A stretch of 64,000 nt of DNA from Methylomarinum sp965277025 (GCA_965277025.1 OZ255706.1:3038001-3102000); one strand, 5' to 3'. Positions 27,240 through 37,381 are shown, numbered from the stretch's first letter. Numbers and translations are program-made. Notes: a model not told the origin generated them from the sequence alone.

Positions 27240-27385
27240 GGAATCGCTAATATTTTCACGATTCCCTGCGGCACAAGGGTGTGTCGCCAAAACCAATGGT
27301 GCAATCCACGGGTTTTGTAAGCAAAGCGAAATTTACATTTTTTGCTTTGCAGGCGCTGACAGCAGGGATCGATTTGTCAGCATTT
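27240..27385 (+). repeat. Five-hairpin dispersed repeat, copy R1
   Basis: Read on the + strand: H1 GGAATCG/CGATTCC, H2 GCGGCACA-AGGG-TGTGTCGC, H3 CAAAACC...GGTTTTG, H4 GCAAAGCGAAA/TTTTGCTTTGC, H5 GCTGAC/GTCAGC. It sits between the thiC start and its riboswitch. Confidence 0.75.
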
Positions 27386-27404
27386 CATTAAGCGCAGGGA
27401 GAGA

Positions 27405-27490
27405 GGGCTTTCCTACGCCGGTATTAACCGGGTCAGGTTCAAAGGGTTCGTCTCAGCTTTAAAAGCACCCCTAGCCATGCGAGTAACCCG
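27405..27490 (-). promoter_or_regulatory. TPP riboswitch (THI element) of thiC
   Basis: On the - strand the aptamer core is complete: GGGGTGC, CTGAGA, ACCCTTTGAACCTGA and the closing GGTTAATACCGGCGTAGG. These are the invariant P2/P4 elements that bind thiamine pyrophosphate. In proteobacteria it usually represses thiC by premature termination or start-site sequestration. Confidence 0.93.
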
Positions 27491-27539
27491 CTAAGTTAAT
27501 GGATAACGCCCAAAAAAGCAAGCCCACAATCAATAGGTT

Positions 27540-29114
27540 CAGGGCCACGTCATCTAATCCGATAACCCACTGACAAACCTGCACTATTGGATAATTGCTG
27601 GACGTTCACCTCAGATCATGCTTGAATTCAATCACCATGATCGAAGTGGATTTACCATGATCCCTGCCGCTGTCCGACGTCATCGTGCGGCCGATACAGC
27701 GCCATGAGCGGGCGCGCCACTGGCTGCGCCACCCGATCCCTCACCCCGATTGGAGCACCCTGATGCAGAAGATCGATCTGAGCGACCTGGAGATGGCCCA
27801 GTTGCGCGAACAGCTGGGCCACTTACCCGAACCCCGCGGTGGACGCCGTCAGCTGCACCCCCTGCCGACGGTGCTGACCATCGCCCTGGCGGCCACCCTG
27901 GCCGGCGCCCGGGGCTATCTGGCCATCAGTGAGTACGCCGCCCGCCTGACCCAGACGCAGCTCAAGCGCCTGCGGGCCTGTTTCGATCGCAGACAGCAAC
28001 GCTTCGTCGCCCCCTCCGAGCCCACCTTCCGCCGCGTGCTCCAGCAGGTGGAGCCGGTGGCGCTGGAGCAGGCCTTTTCCGCCTGGGTCCAGGCCAGCGC
28101 CCCGGCCGACGAACCCCTGGCCATCGACGGCAAGACCCTCAAGGGCGCTCGCCGGGGCGATGGCCGCCAGACGCACCTGCTCGCCGCCCTGTTCCCTCGG
28201 CAGGGCACCGTCCTGGCACAGCGCGCGGCGAGACCAAGAGTAATGAGATCCCGGCCCTGCGGGAGCTGCTCGATCCCCTCTCCATCGAGGGGCGTGTGGT
28301 CACCGCCGATGCGCTCCACACCCAACGCGAGACCGCCCGCTTCCTGGTCGAGGAAAAGGGCGCGCACTACCTGTTCACGGTCAAGGACAACCAGAAAACC
28401 CTGGCCAACGATCTCAAGGCTTTCGACCGGGAATCCATTCCCCCCCTGAGCACACCACGGTGGACAAGGGACACGGTCGGATCGAGCAGCGCACCCTTCG
28501 CACCACCGTTGCGCTCAATGCCTATCTCGATTTCCCCCATGTGGGCCAGGTCTGCCGGATCGAACGCCAGGTCACCGTGTCCAAGACCGGCAGGACACGC
28601 ACAGAACAGATCTTCTGCATCACTGATCTCACCCCGGAACAGGCCGACCCCGGGCAACTGCTGGCCCTCAACCGGGGGCACTGGAGTATCGAGAACCGCC
28701 TCCATTGGGTCCGCGATGTCACGTTCGATGAGGACCGCTGCCAGGTTCGAAAGGGCCATGGCCCCCAGGTGCTCGCCTGCCTGCGAAACGCCGTCATCGG
28801 CCTGCTGCGTCGCCTGATCCGTCAGCCGCGGCAATCCATCGCCAGCATGATCCGCCATTTTGCGGCCCATCCTGCGCAGGCGCTCGCTGTCTTCCTGCGC
28901 TGACACGGCCGGCCCAGGTCGTCATCGGGGCCGACGGTGATCGGCCAGGCCCCGGTATGGCCAATGACCATGGCAAACCGCCATTCGGCGGCTTTTTGCA
29001 GCCCAATCGACCGAATATCCCGCTTCAAGCCGGGAAACCTCACTACGCCAAGGCCTTGGATCAGGCTGGTTAAGGTGTGGCCGGGGGAGAGGCGATTTAG
29101 ATGACGTCGTCCTG
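27540..29114 (+). mobile_element. ISAs1-family element, copy 1
   Basis: The ends CAGGGCCACGTCATCTAA and TTAGATGACGTCGTCCTG are inverted repeats, flanked by the 10-bp duplication TCAATAGGTT (27530-27539 and 29115-29124). The interior is far more GC-rich than its surroundings, pointing to arrival from a high-GC donor. Confidence 0.9.
27763..28903 (+). pseudogene. ISAs1 transposase pseudogene, copy 1
   Basis: It starts MQKIDLSDLEMAQLREQL. The first Asp is in LAIDGKTLKGARR, the second in VVTADALHTQRETA, and the final segment is WSIENRLHWVRDVTFDEDRC. A missing T near 28231 and an expanded C run (seven C near 28440) shift the frame twice. Reading through these gives the full family sequence to LAVFLR. 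Confidence 0.85.
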
Positions 29115-29194
29115 TCAATAGGTTATTTAAGACTGTCATAATGTTGTAATTTTTTAGATAATAGCGCCATAAATCAACTACCTTAAACATAACC

Positions 29195-30748
29195 ATGACT
29201 CTTCAAAAAGGCAATTATTTGTTTGAAAACAACTATTTAAAAGCCGGATTAGCTTTTCTGTTCATTTTGCTGGTTGGTTTTTTTATCTCGACCGTTATCG
29301 ATCCGAATGGCGCACATCCTTTATTGATAACTGCCGCTATTATTGGCGCCTACATGGCATTGAACATTGGCGCCAATGATGTCGCCAATAATGTTGGCCC
29401 CACAGTTGGTGCAAAAGCGATTTCGATGCTGGGAGCTATTGTTATTGCCGCTGTTTTTGAATCAATGGGCGCCATTATTGCTGGCGGAGATGTAGTCAGT
29501 ACGATTAAAAAGGGCATCATTGACCCTGCCCTCATTCCTGATGCCAATACATTTATCTGGTTGATGATGGCCGCTTTATTGGCAGCCGCTATCTGGTTGA
29601 ATATCGCCACCGCAATGAATGCGCCGGTATCAACCACACATTCCATCGTTGGGGGTGTTTTAGGAGCAGGACTCACTGCTGGCGGCATGGAAATCGCCAA
29701 CTGGGCTGTTTTCGGCAAAATAGCCGCCAGCTGGGTCATTTCACCCGTTTTTGGTGGTGTTATCGCCGCTTTTTTTCTATATCTAATCAAGCGAACCATC
29801 ACCTATCAAAAGGATATGGTCGAGGCTGCGAAAAAAATTGTCCCACTGTTAATCAGTGTAATGGTCTGGGCATTTTCAACTTATTTGATCCTGAAAGGGC
29901 TGAAAAAAATATGGAAAGTTGATTTTATTACCGCGGGTGGAATCGGTCTGGCCATCGCTATTGCCGGTTTCTTCATCGTTTCTCCATTGACCAAAAAAAC
30001 GGCCGCTACCTTGTCAAACACCAAACAAAGCATCAACACCTTGTTTACCATTCCGTTGATCTGTTCTGCCGCACTGTTAAGTTTTGCCCATGGCGCCAAT
30101 GATGTTGCCAATGCAGTTAGTCCGTTGGCGGCCATTAACGATGCATTATTTCATGCTGAAGTCGCCAAAAAGGCCGCGATTCCTTTATGGGTCATGCTTA
30201 TCGGTGCGTTAGGTATTGTGGTCGGCCTGATGCTGTATGGACCGAAACTGATCAAAACAGTAGGCTCGGAAATTACCGAACTGGATAAAATGCGGGCTTT
30301 CTGTGTGGCTATGGCAGCCTCGATTACCGTTATTATTGCCAGCCAATTAGGGTTACCGGTAAGTTCTACCCATATTGCAGTTGGTGCAGTTTTTGGGGTG
30401 GGGTTTTTAAGAGAATATTTAAAATCCAGCAACCTGAAAGCTATTGCTAAAATTCGAGAGCATCATAAAGATGAAGATCCAGAAAAACTTGAAGAAATCT
30501 TAAGAAATTACGAACAAGCCAGTCTCCAAGAGAAAGCGGAAATCCTGAAACAACTCAAACAACAGAAAAAATCTACTCGCCCAATCAGCAACAAAGAACG
30601 AAAACAACTGAAAAAGAGCTATCGGCAGGAGCTGGTAAAGCGCTCACAGCTTTATAAAATAGCCGCCGCCTGGGTAATCACTGTTCCGTTATCGGGTTTA
30701 TTAGCTGCATTTTTGTACTTCACAATCCGTGGATACATGCTGCCTTAA
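29195..30748 (+). CDS. pit: Low-affinity inorganic phosphate transporter, PiT family
   Basis: 517 aa with about ten membrane helices. The duplicated PiT signature occurs as NIGANDVANNVGPT (59-66) and HGANDVANAVSP (about 300). Each is followed by a P-x-S-T-T/S-H motif (APVSTTHSIVGG, LPVSSTHIAVGA). A charged cytoplasmic insert at about 415-475 precedes the last helices. It imports phosphate with a cation. ISAs1 ends 80 bp upstream, so the native promoter is at least partly displaced unless it lies in those 80 bp. Confidence 0.92.
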   Translation: MTLQKGNYLFENNYLKAGLAFLFILLVGFFISTVIDPNGAHPLLITAAIIGAYMALNIGANDVANNVGPTVGAKAISMLGAIVIAAVFESMGAIIAGGDVVSTIKKGIIDPALIPDANTFIWLMMAALLAAAIWLNIATAMNAPVSTTHSIVGGVLGAGLTAGGMEIANWAVFGKIAASWVISPVFGGVIAAFFLYLIKRTITYQKDMVEAAKKIVPLLISVMVWAFSTYLILKGLKKIWKVDFITAGGIGLAIAIAGFFIVSPLTKKTAATLSNTKQSINTLFTIPLICSAALLSFAHGANDVANAVSPLAAINDALFHAEVAKKAAIPLWVMLIGALGIVVGLMLYGPKLIKTVGSEITELDKMRAFCVAMAASITVIIASQLGLPVSSTHIAVGAVFGVGFLREYLKSSNLKAIAKIREHHKDEDPEKLEEILRNYEQASLQEKAEILKQLKQQKKSTRPISNKERKQLKKSYRQELVKRSQLYKIAAAWVITVPLSGLLAAFLYFTIRGYMLP

Positions 30749-30779
30749 GCTGACGTTAATCAGTTGCTGTCAACATATT

Positions 30780-30804
30780 GGCTCTCACAATCAGTGTGGG
30801 AGCC
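30780..30804 (+). terminator. Hairpin after phosphate transporter
   Basis: GGCTCTCACA and TGTGGGAGCC form a ten-pair stem with one T-G wobble and a 5-nt loop, 32 bp past the stop codon. There is no T run, so efficiency is uncertain. Confidence 0.5.
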
Positions 30805-31053
30805 TCCTGGCCTGACTTTAGACAATTACTACAAGCACTTGCCTTGAATTTATTTCAAAAACATCTATAGAAGTTACGCATTGACAGGCAATGTTAAACT
30901 ATGGGTTTAAAAAATCCCAAAGTCAATGCAAGGCAAACCTTGATAAGAGAAATAACACGCCCCTCAACAGCCTGCTGTACATTACCCATGTTATATTGGT
31001 TTTTTATTAAGTGAGCCGAAACAAGCTAGTGCAAACAAGCGTAAGTTCTCACT

Positions 31054-31782
31054 CTATTGAGTAAGTGGCTTAGCCTGATACGTCCACCGAAAAGGCTTAG
31101 CCATGGTTTCATTGAAATATTTTATGAAATCCGCTATTTTTTTGTTTAAATCCTCTTTAGATTTAAAGTTGCCGCGCCGGATTACTTTACGCATTAAAAT
31201 AGAAAACCAGATCTCTATCTGATTAAGCCATGAACAATGCTTAGGGGTAAAATGAAAAACAACCGGATGGTTTGGGTTAGTCAAAAAAGCAGTACGACTT
31301 TCCATTGATTTCAAAATACCCTCTTTTCCTTTAACCCCTGATTCTCCTGAATACGAAATTTTTTCGGCAATTAATCGAACCACCGATTCTGAATAATGTG
31401 TATTGAGATTATCCATGACTAAATGCCAATGGGTTTGTTTGGGTTGTTGATGAAAAAGCAGGTTCAAAAACTCGGCAAAATCTTGCTCTGTTCGAGTTTC
31501 TCCTATACTTCCCATTACTTCACCCGTGGCCACATCAAAACCTGCAATCAAGGTCTGGGTACCATGTCGAATATATTCAAATTCTTGTCGTTCAACTTTT
31601 CCTTTCTTCATCGGCAATGTCTGCGCTGCTCGCTCTAAAGCTTGAATCCCTGTCATTTCATCAATCGAAATCGTTTTGATGCCTTGCGCTTCCCGCTCCA
31701 AAGCCCGTTGGCAGGTTTCGCAAATATCTTGACACCTCTCGTCGAAGTATTCATCTTTTTTTGCCGTCAACCAGCCTTTCAT
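31054..31782 (-). CDS. IS630 orfB, DDE catalytic part (copy 3)
   Basis: 242 aa with the three acidic motifs kept. It reads EREAQGIK where the other copies have EREEQGIK. It overlaps orfA by 32 bp as in the other copies. Confidence 0.8.
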   Translation of the reverse strand: MKGWLTAKKDEYFDERCQDICETCQRALEREAQGIKTISIDEMTGIQALERAAQTLPMKKGKVERQEFEYIRHGTQTLIAGFDVATGEVMGSIGETRTEQDFAEFLNLLFHQQPKQTHWHLVMDNLNTHYSESVVRLIAEKISYSGESGVKGKEGILKSMESRTAFLTNPNHPVVFHFTPKHCSWLNQIEIWFSILMRKVIRRGNFKSKEDLNKKIADFIKYFNETMAKPFRWTYQAKPLTQ

Positions 31783-32251
31783 CCGGTGGGGTTGCAGGTC
31801 CGCTTCTTTTTAAAAAGCGCCCAACAGAGCGCTGTGAAATATAATCAACAATGCCCCGTTTTATCGCTTCATCGGCTATTTCTTGTTGCGTCCAATGAGT
31901 GATCGGGCGTTGACTATCCTCTGGGCGTTCGCAGGCTATCGCGATAATGCTGCAAATTTGCTCCGCCGTATAGATAGCAGGCGCACCGCTTCGCGGTGCA
32001 TCTTGAAGCCGGGCTAAAGGATTTTCTTGTTCACTGTTCTGTAACCGGCGTTTTCGCCAATTTTGAACAGTTGTCCGTCCAATTTTTAACTGGCGCATGG
32101 TTTCATGTACACTGATGCCTTCATCTGCCAACAATATAATACGGCAACGTGTCACCAAATTCTGAGGACTTGTATGTTTACGCACTGTGCCTTGCAATAA
32201 CGTGCGTTGTTTTTCTGTTAAACTGATTGGGGCTGCTGTTAGACGTGGCAT
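31751..32251 (-). CDS. IS630 orfA, HTH part (copy 3)
   Basis: 166 aa from the ATG at 32251, preceded by AGGTGA. The coding region is intact, but sequence upstream of 32279 is replaced by IS-A copy 2, so its promoter is likely lost or changed. It has WRKRRLQ for WRKRWLQ. Confidence 0.78.
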   Translation of the reverse strand: MPRLTAAPISLTEKQRTLLQGTVRKHTSPQNLVTRCRIILLADEGISVHETMRQLKIGRTTVQNWRKRRLQNSEQENPLARLQDAPRSGAPAIYTAEQICSIIAIACERPEDSQRPITHWTQQEIADEAIKRGIVDYISQRSVGRFLKRSGPATPPDERLVDGKKR

Positions 32252-32279
32252 GATATCACCTGCTGAATTTAATATAGTA

Positions 32280-33404
32280 TAGACGTTACGCATTGACAGG
32301 CAATGTTAAACTATGGGTTTAAAAAATTCCAAAGTCAATGCAAGGCAAACCTTGATAAGAGAAATAACACGCCCCTCAACAGCCTGCTGTACATTACCCA
32401 TGTATATTGGTTTTTTATTAAGTGAGCCGAAACAAGCTAGTTGTCGACGATTAGGAGAAGTCATGTCAATATCACATGATAGCGTAAATCGATTTCTAAA
32501 TCGGGAGCATTACACTGGGCGAGATTTATACAATGAAGCCAGCGCAAGCCTGAATTTAAAGGGCGGAACCTTGAGTGTTGACGATAGTGTTCTTGATAAA
32601 CCTTATAGCCAATATATGGCATATGTCAGTTATTTTTGGTCGGGAAAACATCATAGAGCAGTCAAGGGAATCAATCTTGTCACGTTGTACTACACAGACA
32701 TTCAAGGAAAACACCAACCACTGAATTTCCGGGTGGTCGATAAGGCGGAAGGAAAGACAAAAAATGACTATTTTCAAGACATGCTGACCGAAGTATTAGC
32801 TTGGGGACTAGAACCTGGTTTTATAACAGGAGATAGCTGGTACAGTTGCGTGGATAATCTTAAATTGATAAGAAATCATCAGACAGGATTATTCTTTGCA
32901 GTGGAAGGTAATCGATTAGTCTCTGTTGAAAAAGGTTCATGGGTTCAAGTCAGGCAATTAGAAATCCCGGAAGACGGCTTAATGGTTTGGCTCAAAAATT
33001 TTGGGTATGTGAAATTATTTCGGACGACCTTGAAAGAACAAGTTCCCCATTACATAAGTTCACTACCTGATGAAGAAAAAACCGCTGTTTTTGACAAGAA
33101 AGCATTTACCGAACAACATGACAGGCATTGGCAGATTGAGCAATATCATCGGGCAATAAAGCAGGTGTGTAATATTGAGCGGTTCCAGGTTCGCAATAAA
33201 AGAGCAATAAATAATCATATTTTTTCTGCAATTTGTGGCTTTGTTCAATTACAAAAATTGAGCTTTGCAGACGTGATTAATAATTGCTATAGCGTACAGC
33301 GGAATTTATTCAACGATGTTATGGCTTCGTTTATCGACACCTTTATGCCAAATATGAATCATTTAAACCCAAAATTTCGATCTGTTGTCAATGCGTAACT
33401 TCTA
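32280..33404 (+). mobile_element. IS-A copy 2, complete element
   Basis: 1125 bp with ends TAGACGTTACGCATTGACA and TGTCAATGCGTAACTTCTA, flanked by the 5-bp duplication TAGTA (32275-32279, 33405-33409). It is inserted in IS630 copy 3. This is the only uninterrupted IS-A in the window and the likely source type of the others. Confidence 0.9.
32313..33398 (+). CDS. IS-A transposase (IS4/IS701-like DDE)
   Basis: 361 aa in the longest reading. The conserved part begins about MYIGFLLSEPKQASCRRL (start at 32400), and a GGAG-preceded ATG at 32463 would drop that region. The catalytic triad is D in LSVDDSVLDKPYS, D in FITGDSWYS and E in HWQIEQYHRAIKQVCNIE. The fold and motifs match IS4-superfamily transposases often annotated IS701; the 5-bp duplication leaves the exact family open. 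It appears intact and potentially active. Confidence 0.85.
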   Translation: MGLKNSKVNARQTLIREITRPSTACCTLPMYIGFLLSEPKQASCRRLGEVMSISHDSVNRFLNREHYTGRDLYNEASASLNLKGGTLSVDDSVLDKPYSQYMAYVSYFWSGKHHRAVKGINLVTLYYTDIQGKHQPLNFRVVDKAEGKTKNDYFQDMLTEVLAWGLEPGFITGDSWYSCVDNLKLIRNHQTGLFFAVEGNRLVSVEKGSWVQVRQLEIPEDGLMVWLKNFGYVKLFRTTLKEQVPHYISSLPDEEKTAVFDKKAFTEQHDRHWQIEQYHRAIKQVCNIERFQVRNKRAINNHIFSAICGFVQLQKLSFADVINNCYSVQRNLFNDVMASFIDTFMPNMNHLNPKFRSVVNA

Positions 33405-33470
33405 TAGTATTATTCAACATATTACAATATATTCCTCATACATAGCATCAGTTTTTTCGCTTCTGCGCAC

Positions 33471-33831
33471 TAGTTGTCGACGATTAGGAGAAGTCATGTC
33501 AATATCACATGATAGCGTAAATCGATTTCTAAATCGGGAGCATTACACTGGGCGAGATTTATACAATGAAGCCAGCGCAAGCCTGAATTTAAAGGGCGGA
33601 ACCTTGAGTGTTGACGATAGTGTTCTTGATAAACCTTATAGCCAATATATGGCATATGTCAGTTATTTTTGGTCGGGAAAACATCATAGAGCAGTCAAGG
33701 GAATCAATCTTGTCACGTTGTACTACACAGACATTCAAGGAAAACACCAACCACTGAATTTCCGGGTGGTCGATAAGGCGGAAGGAAAGACAAAAAATGA
33801 CTATTTTCAAGACATGCTGACCGAAGTATTA
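33471..33831 (+). pseudogene. IS-A copy 1 transposase, central fragment
   Basis: It reads MSISHDSVNRFLNREHYTGR through LSVDDSVLDKPYS to DMLTEVL, identical to IS-A copy 2, and is cut by IS110 copy 3. It continues at 39213. Confidence 0.8.
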
Positions 33832-33914
33832 ACATGAAATGATCCATATCGAATGCGCAAGGAGTTCTCAGCCGTGAAAAGGCTGCTTATCCATATTCAA
33901 TGAAGTAAGCTGGC

Positions 33915-35135
33915 TTACCCCGGTTGTGTTATATAACCGAATTTTATCAGCGCTCTGATCCAGCGTGGTGCATTGCGTTTGACAGCCATTTCTTCGTAGT
34001 CGATGGTCGAATCCCGGAAATACTCGCCGCGACTAATCATGAAGTAACATGTCCGCAAAAGTTTGTGAGCCAGCGCAATGATGGCGCGTTGGTGACCTCG
34101 CCTAATCGCCAGTGATGTATATTTTGCCTGGAAAACCGATCGGGTTCGGCTGGCGGCATGGGCGCATTCGCAAAGCAGGCGACGCACATATGGGTTTCCT
34201 TTTCGCGTTCGTCCTGATTTGCGTTTGCCGGCAGACTCGTTGTTGCCGGGGCATATGCCCACCCATGACGCCAGCCGATCCGCACTGCCAAAGACAGTCA
34301 TATCCGTTCCGATCTCAACAAGTAGCATGGCTGCTCCAATCAAATCAACACCGGGAATAGTCTGGAGCAATTGCAAAACCGTTTTCTCCTTCTCCAGTCC
34401 GGCCAGCAGTTGTGCATCAAATCTGGCTATGCGTGCTTCCAAATCCTGAATATGCTGCATCAGTTCATTCAGTACGAAGCGATGGTGCTCGCTCAACTCA
34501 CCTTGCAGCGCCTCCAGTATATCGGCGCGCGGCGCTTTGAGACGATTGCTGGCCAGCTTCAACACATCATGCGCAGGCTGTCCTTCAATCAGCGCGTTAA
34601 CCATGGCGCGCGCGGATTGCCCATGTACATCGCTGACCACCACGCCAAGCCGGATGCCGCCGTCGGTTAATACCTTGTGCAGTCTGTTCTTCTCAGCAGA
34701 CAGCATCGACACCAACTTCTGTCGTTGACGTGAAATCAGGCGTAACTGCCGCATCTTTTCCGGTGGCACGAATGAACCGCGCAGCAGTCCGGCACGGGAA
34801 AGCATCGCCAGCCATTGCGCGTCGCCGATGTCCGTCTTGCGTCCCGGCACATTCTTCACATGCCGGGCATTGACGACCCTGGCGTAAATACCCACATGTT
34901 CCAAAGCTGCATATGGGCTTTTCCAGTAGATGCCGGTGCGTTCCATCACCACCTCATCCGGTGCGACAGACTGCACCCAATCGGCTAATGCACGTCGATC
35001 ACGTTTGAATGCGCCAAACTGCCGATGCTCTGTCTGAATACCACCCTCGGCCTGTTCAACCATGGCGCAGGCGGTAATCTGCTTTTGGTGAACATCCAAC
35101 CCGATGACTCGCTTGTGTATTGCAGTGAGTTCCAT
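33915..35135 (-). CDS. IS110 DEDD transposase (copy 3)
   Basis: Intact, 406 aa. It shares ERTG with copy 1, has VEQAEGG where the others have VEQADGG, and DILEALQ as in copies 2, 4 and 5. Otherwise identical. Confidence 0.9.
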   Translation of the reverse strand: MELTAIHKRVIGLDVHQKQITACAMVEQAEGGIQTEHRQFGAFKRDRRALADWVQSVAPDEVVMERTGIYWKSPYAALEHVGIYARVVNARHVKNVPGRKTDIGDAQWLAMLSRAGLLRGSFVPPEKMRQLRLISRQRQKLVSMLSAEKNRLHKVLTDGGIRLGVVVSDVHGQSARAMVNALIEGQPAHDVLKLASNRLKAPRADILEALQGELSEHHRFVLNELMQHIQDLEARIARFDAQLLAGLEKEKTVLQLLQTIPGVDLIGAAMLLVEIGTDMTVFGSADRLASWVGICPGNNESAGKRKSGRTRKGNPYVRRLLCECAHAASRTRSVFQAKYTSLAIRRGHQRAIIALAHKLLRTCYFMISRGEYFRDSTIDYEEMAVKRNAPRWIRALIKFGYITQPG

Positions 35136-35396
35136 TTTTTCCTCCTTTACTCTATGATTGAGCCTGGAAGGTGGCGGTTGCCTGGATGATCTGCCTGAGG
35201 GCGATGTAAATCGTCAACGGCCCTTTTAACATTCGCTCTTAAAGAAGCAATCCGGGGTTCGAGTCATCCATGGCAGGCTACGTTAGCAGTCGGGTTCTAA
35301 GGCTCCAAAGTAAAGCGCAGTCTTTAACCGCCATCTTCCACAAGGAACTCTACAACATTTCATCATGCGGGGTGGCAATTCTTGCGATGATCGTTA
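35136..35396 (-). ncRNA. IS110 leader, candidate bridge RNA, copy 3
   Basis: The 261-nt leader with CGGGTTCTAAGG where the other copies have CGGGCTCTAAGG; otherwise essentially unchanged. Confidence 0.55.
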
Positions 35397-36047
35397 GGAT
35401 CAAATTTTGAATGGGGACGAGTATTACAAACTGGTATTCAAGCGACAGCATTTTATCGTTTTAATGAACAATGGAATTTATATGGAAATATCAATGCTGC
35501 CTGGTTGCATGGACAGAACGTTGCGGATAACTCAATGATTGCCATTTCAATGGCTCTGGGAAGAAGCCTGAAAATTTCAGGGTTTGATTATTTTTCCATT
35601 GGTCCTTCATTCAATTATCAGCATTTTGATAAAAATCTGAGTCATTTTACTTTCGGACATGGAGGGTATTTCAGTCCTGAACATTATTACAACATAGGGG
35701 CCGGCATTAATTTTTTAACCGAGGAAGGGCAAAGTTTTATTGTCAGAGGACGCTTTACTGCTGGTTTTCAGGGTATAAAAGAAGCCGCCAGTCCATGGTT
35801 TCCCCTGATCAATAAAAAGCTTGGTTCTTATGCCGCAACCCATAGCAGTGGTGAGGCGCTTGATTTTGAGCTGAAAGGCGCTTGGTTAATGACGCCAAAT
35901 ATTCAGTTAGGATCAGGTGTGGCGTTCCGAAAAACCAATGGTTATCAGGATTATACGGCAGGATTGTTTATTCGCTACACACTGGAAAAAAGAAAAGCTG
36001 TCTACAGTACCGATATTCCATCCTCATTGTTTAGCGGGTTTTATTAA
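35397..36047 (+). pseudogene. bcsC: bcsC fragment: cellulose export outer-membrane C-terminal barrel
   Basis: An open frame without a proper start runs from the IS110 end to a stop at 36047. It contains SNFEWGRVLQTGIQATAFYR and the hallmark HFTFGHGGYFSPEHYYNIG of the C-terminal beta-barrel of BcsC, the outer-membrane channel for bacterial cellulose. It ends YTAGLFIRYTLEKR...SLFSGFY. The TPR half and other bcs genes are absent. It looks like the tail of a gene broken elsewhere by IS110 and carried here between two IS110 copies. Confidence 0.7.
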
Positions 36048-36160
36048 TTCGTTATCCATTCGCATCCGGCTGTTTTAACATGAAATGATCCATATCGAAT
36101 GCGCAAGGAGTTCTCAGCCGTGAAAAGGCTGCTTATCCATATTCAATGAAGTAAGCTGGC

Positions 36161-37381
36161 TTACCCCGGTTGTGTTATATAACCGAATTTTATCAGCGCT
36201 CTGATCCAGCGTGGTGCATTGCGTTTGACAGCCATTTCTTCGTAGTCGATGGTCGAATCCCGGAAATACTCGCCGCGACTAATCATGAAGTAACATGTCC
36301 GCAAAAGTTTGTGAGCCAGCGCAATGATGGCGCGTTGGTGACCTCGCCTAATCGCCAGTGATGTATATTTTGCCTGGAAAACCGATCGGGTTCGGCTGGC
36401 GGCATGGGCGCATTCGCAAAGCAGGCGACGCACATATGGGTTTCCTTTTCGCGTTCGTCCTGATTTGCGTTTGCCGGCAGACTCGTTGTTGCCGGGGCAT
36501 ATGCCCACCCATGACGCCAGCCGATCCGCACTGCCAAAGACAGTCATATCCGTTCCGATCTCAACAAGTAGCATGGCTGCTCCAATCAAATCAACACCGG
36601 GAATAGTCTGGAGCAATTGCAAAACCGTTTTCTCCTTCTCCAGTCCGGCCAGCAGTTGTGCATCGAATCTGGCTATGCGTGCTTCCAAATCCTGAATATG
36701 CTGCATCAGTTCATTCAGTACGAAGCGATGGTGCTCGCTCAACTCACCTTGCAGCGCCTCCAGTATATCGGCGCGCGGCGCTTTGAGACGATTGCTGGCC
36801 AGCTTCAACACATCATGCGCAGGCTGTCCTTCAATCAGCGCGTTAACCATGGCGCGCGCGGATTGCCCATGTACATCGCTGACCACCACGCCAAGCCGGA
36901 TGCCGCCGTCGGTTAATACCTTGTGCAGTCTGTTCTTCTCAGCAGACAGCATCGACACCAACTTCTGTCGTTGACGTGAAATCAGGCGTAACTGCCGCAT
37001 CTTTTCCGGTGGCACGAATGAACCGCGCAGCAGTCCGGCACGGGAAAGCATCGCCAGCCATTGCGCGTCGCCGATGTCCGTCTTGCGTCCCGGCACATTC
37101 TTCACATGCCGGGCATTGACGACCCTGGCGTAAATACCCACATGTTCCAAAGCTGCATATGGGCTTTTCCAGTAGATGCCGGTGCTTTCCATCACCACCT
37201 CATCCGGTGCGACAGACTGCACCCAATCGGCTAATGCACGTCGATCACGTTTGAATGCGCCAAACTGCCGATGCTCTGTCTGAATACCACCATCGGCCTG
37301 TTCAACCATGGCGCAGGCGGTAATCTGCTTTTGGTGAACATCCAACCCGATGACTCGCTTGTGTATTGCAGTGAGTTCCAT
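36161..37381 (-). CDS. IS110 DEDD transposase (copy 4)
   Basis: Intact, 406 aa, identical in protein to copies 2 and 5 (ESTG, DILEALQ). Confidence 0.9.
   Translation of the reverse strand: MELTAIHKRVIGLDVHQKQITACAMVEQADGGIQTEHRQFGAFKRDRRALADWVQSVAPDEVVMESTGIYWKSPYAALEHVGIYARVVNARHVKNVPGRKTDIGDAQWLAMLSRAGLLRGSFVPPEKMRQLRLISRQRQKLVSMLSAEKNRLHKVLTDGGIRLGVVVSDVHGQSARAMVNALIEGQPAHDVLKLASNRLKAPRADILEALQGELSEHHRFVLNELMQHIQDLEARIARFDAQLLAGLEKEKTVLQLLQTIPGVDLIGAAMLLVEIGTDMTVFGSADRLASWVGICPGNNESAGKRKSGRTRKGNPYVRRLLCECAHAASRTRSVFQAKYTSLAIRRGHQRAIIALAHKLLRTCYFMISRGEYFRDSTIDYEEMAVKRNAPRWIRALIKFGYITQPG

Larger units (their letters stand above)
31029..33470 (-). mobile_element. IS630-family element, copy 3, interrupted by IS-A
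   Basis: Inserted at the TA of a CTAG in IS-A copy 1 (31027-31028 and 33471-33472). The 5' side of its orfA is separated from its right end by IS-A copy 2 (32280-33404). Confidence 0.88.
33832..35396 (-). mobile_element. IS110-family element, copy 3
   Basis: 1565 bp. The left flank GAAGTATTA belongs to IS-A copy 1; the right flank is bcsC sequence. The two flanks therefore come from different DNA. Confidence 0.9.

Noticed and set aside
26950..27462. A 170-codon rightward frame covering the thiC start and repeat R1, sharing a peptide-like segment with a frame over repeat R3
   Set aside because: The similarity is explained by the shared non-coding repeat; the rest is antisense to thiC and to the riboswitch.
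28367..28906. Long frames on the opposite strand of the ISAs1 elements (also 51108-51599 and 51496-52191)
   Set aside because: High GC leaves antisense frames open; the sense strand carries a clear transposase.
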